Below are positions 22,958 to 23,293 of a stretch of 23,293 bases of DNA, piece after piece. The notes beneath the pieces were generated by a model that worked only from the letters and a program-made list of their open reading frames with translations, was not told where the DNA came from and did no database searches. A program made the position numbers and the translations under genes. Numbering within the stretch: position 1 is the first letter of the stretch; each line of letters opens with the position of its first letter. This DNA comes from Stramenopiles sp. TOSAG23-2 (taxonomy: Eukaryota; Sar), in the NCBI GenBank assembly GCA_900128395.1, contig LT649491.1:1-23293 (forward strand). Reading direction: 5' to 3'.

Positions 22958-23293
22958 TGTTTGTTATTGAGTATGGTGATTTATTCTTGTTGTGTAAATC
23001 ATATTACATTATATTATGTCCACATGAACATAGTATTTACGTCTATATATATATGACTTATTTTAATTTATTCAATAATTTAGAATAATAAATGCACCAA
23101 GCACCCAACAAAATTAAAAAAAAAATGCCTGAATGGTGCAATGCCAATAATTTCAATAATACTGATGTAACTATTAATATTAATGAAATTAATATATGAG
23201 TTATAAGAATGGAATAATACCAGGTATAATATTCGGACTCTCTCGAAACATCTCGGACTGTTCCCACTTTCTTATACTTGTTAGTATAAGAAC
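22958..23293. other. Right end of window, no gene identified
   Basis: This is the upstream region of the PRPP synthetase gene. A minus-strand frame at 23058-23267 reads two hydrophobic segments (SLILIVTSVLLKLL, FFLILLGAWCIYY) but has no ATG, so it may be an exon of a small membrane protein or a chance frame. TCTTATAC and GTATAAGA form an 8-bp stem around a 6-base loop at about 23270-23291, at the window edge. CGGACTCTCTC at about 23231 also occurs at 7205. Confidence 0.4.

Noticed and set aside
23058-23267. Minus-strand frame with two hydrophobic segments
   Set aside because: It has no ATG, and the Ile/Leu richness is expected from A+T-rich DNA. It is kept only as a remark on the window end.
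1-23293. tRNA, rRNA and CRISPR searches by eye
   Set aside because: No T-loop/anticodon-arm pattern, rRNA core sequence or evenly spaced short repeats were found outside the repeats listed.

Overview
The window looks like nuclear DNA from a small-genome, flagellate-type unicellular eukaryote. It is strongly A+T-rich, genes are close together and alternate strands. All genes but one appear to be uninterrupted, and all three standard stops are used. Several proteins carry asparagine runs. A DRC8/EFCAB2 homologue implies a motile cilium. A plant/algal-type (aspartate metal site) ALA dehydratase without an obvious plastid leader hints at a lineage with algal-type haem genes, possibly a stramenopile relative. 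That placement is inference only.

Layout. 1-2.1 kb is gene-poor: a decayed or partial armadillo-repeat sequence (618-1120), then a ~700-bp element with perfect 25-bp terminal inverted repeats (1371-2067) that holds a strong foldback hairpin. 2.2-4.9 kb: an unrecognised small gene (minus strand) divergent from a glycolipid-transfer-protein gene, then a ~0.9-kb repeat block with inverted ends and a perfect 125-bp tandem duplication. 4.9-8.7 kb: a BAR-domain protein with a DPF/DPW/NPF-rich tail (minus), divergent from a SUMF2-like protein (plus) with the window's one clear intron. 8.9-13 kb: another copy of the repeat, a probably mitochondrial membrane protein carrying a SIL1-like motif (minus), divergent from an alpha/beta-hydrolase homologue that lacks its nucleophile. 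13.5-16.3 kb: a FYVE-PH protein facing an SLC17-type MFS transporter. 16.8-23 kb: tRNA pseudouridine synthase Pus3, ciliary DRC8, ALA dehydratase and a ribose-phosphate pyrophosphokinase with a mitochondrial-type leader.

The most striking object is the transporter at 14705-16261. Its two six-helix halves are in the opposite order to every SLC17 protein I can recall: the TM7-12 half comes first and the TM1-6 half second, in one unbroken reading frame, so it appears to be a natural circular permutation of an MFS carrier. Other points of note are a SUMF2/pFGE-type protein outside animals, an endocytic-adaptor-like BAR protein, a likely pseudo-hydrolase, and a repeat family found in two of the four convergent intergenic gaps.

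The genes do not form one pathway. They are a normal eukaryotic mix of lipid transfer and membrane traffic (GLTP, BAR, FYVE-PH), ER and mitochondrial functions, tRNA modification, haem and PRPP synthesis, and cilium structure.
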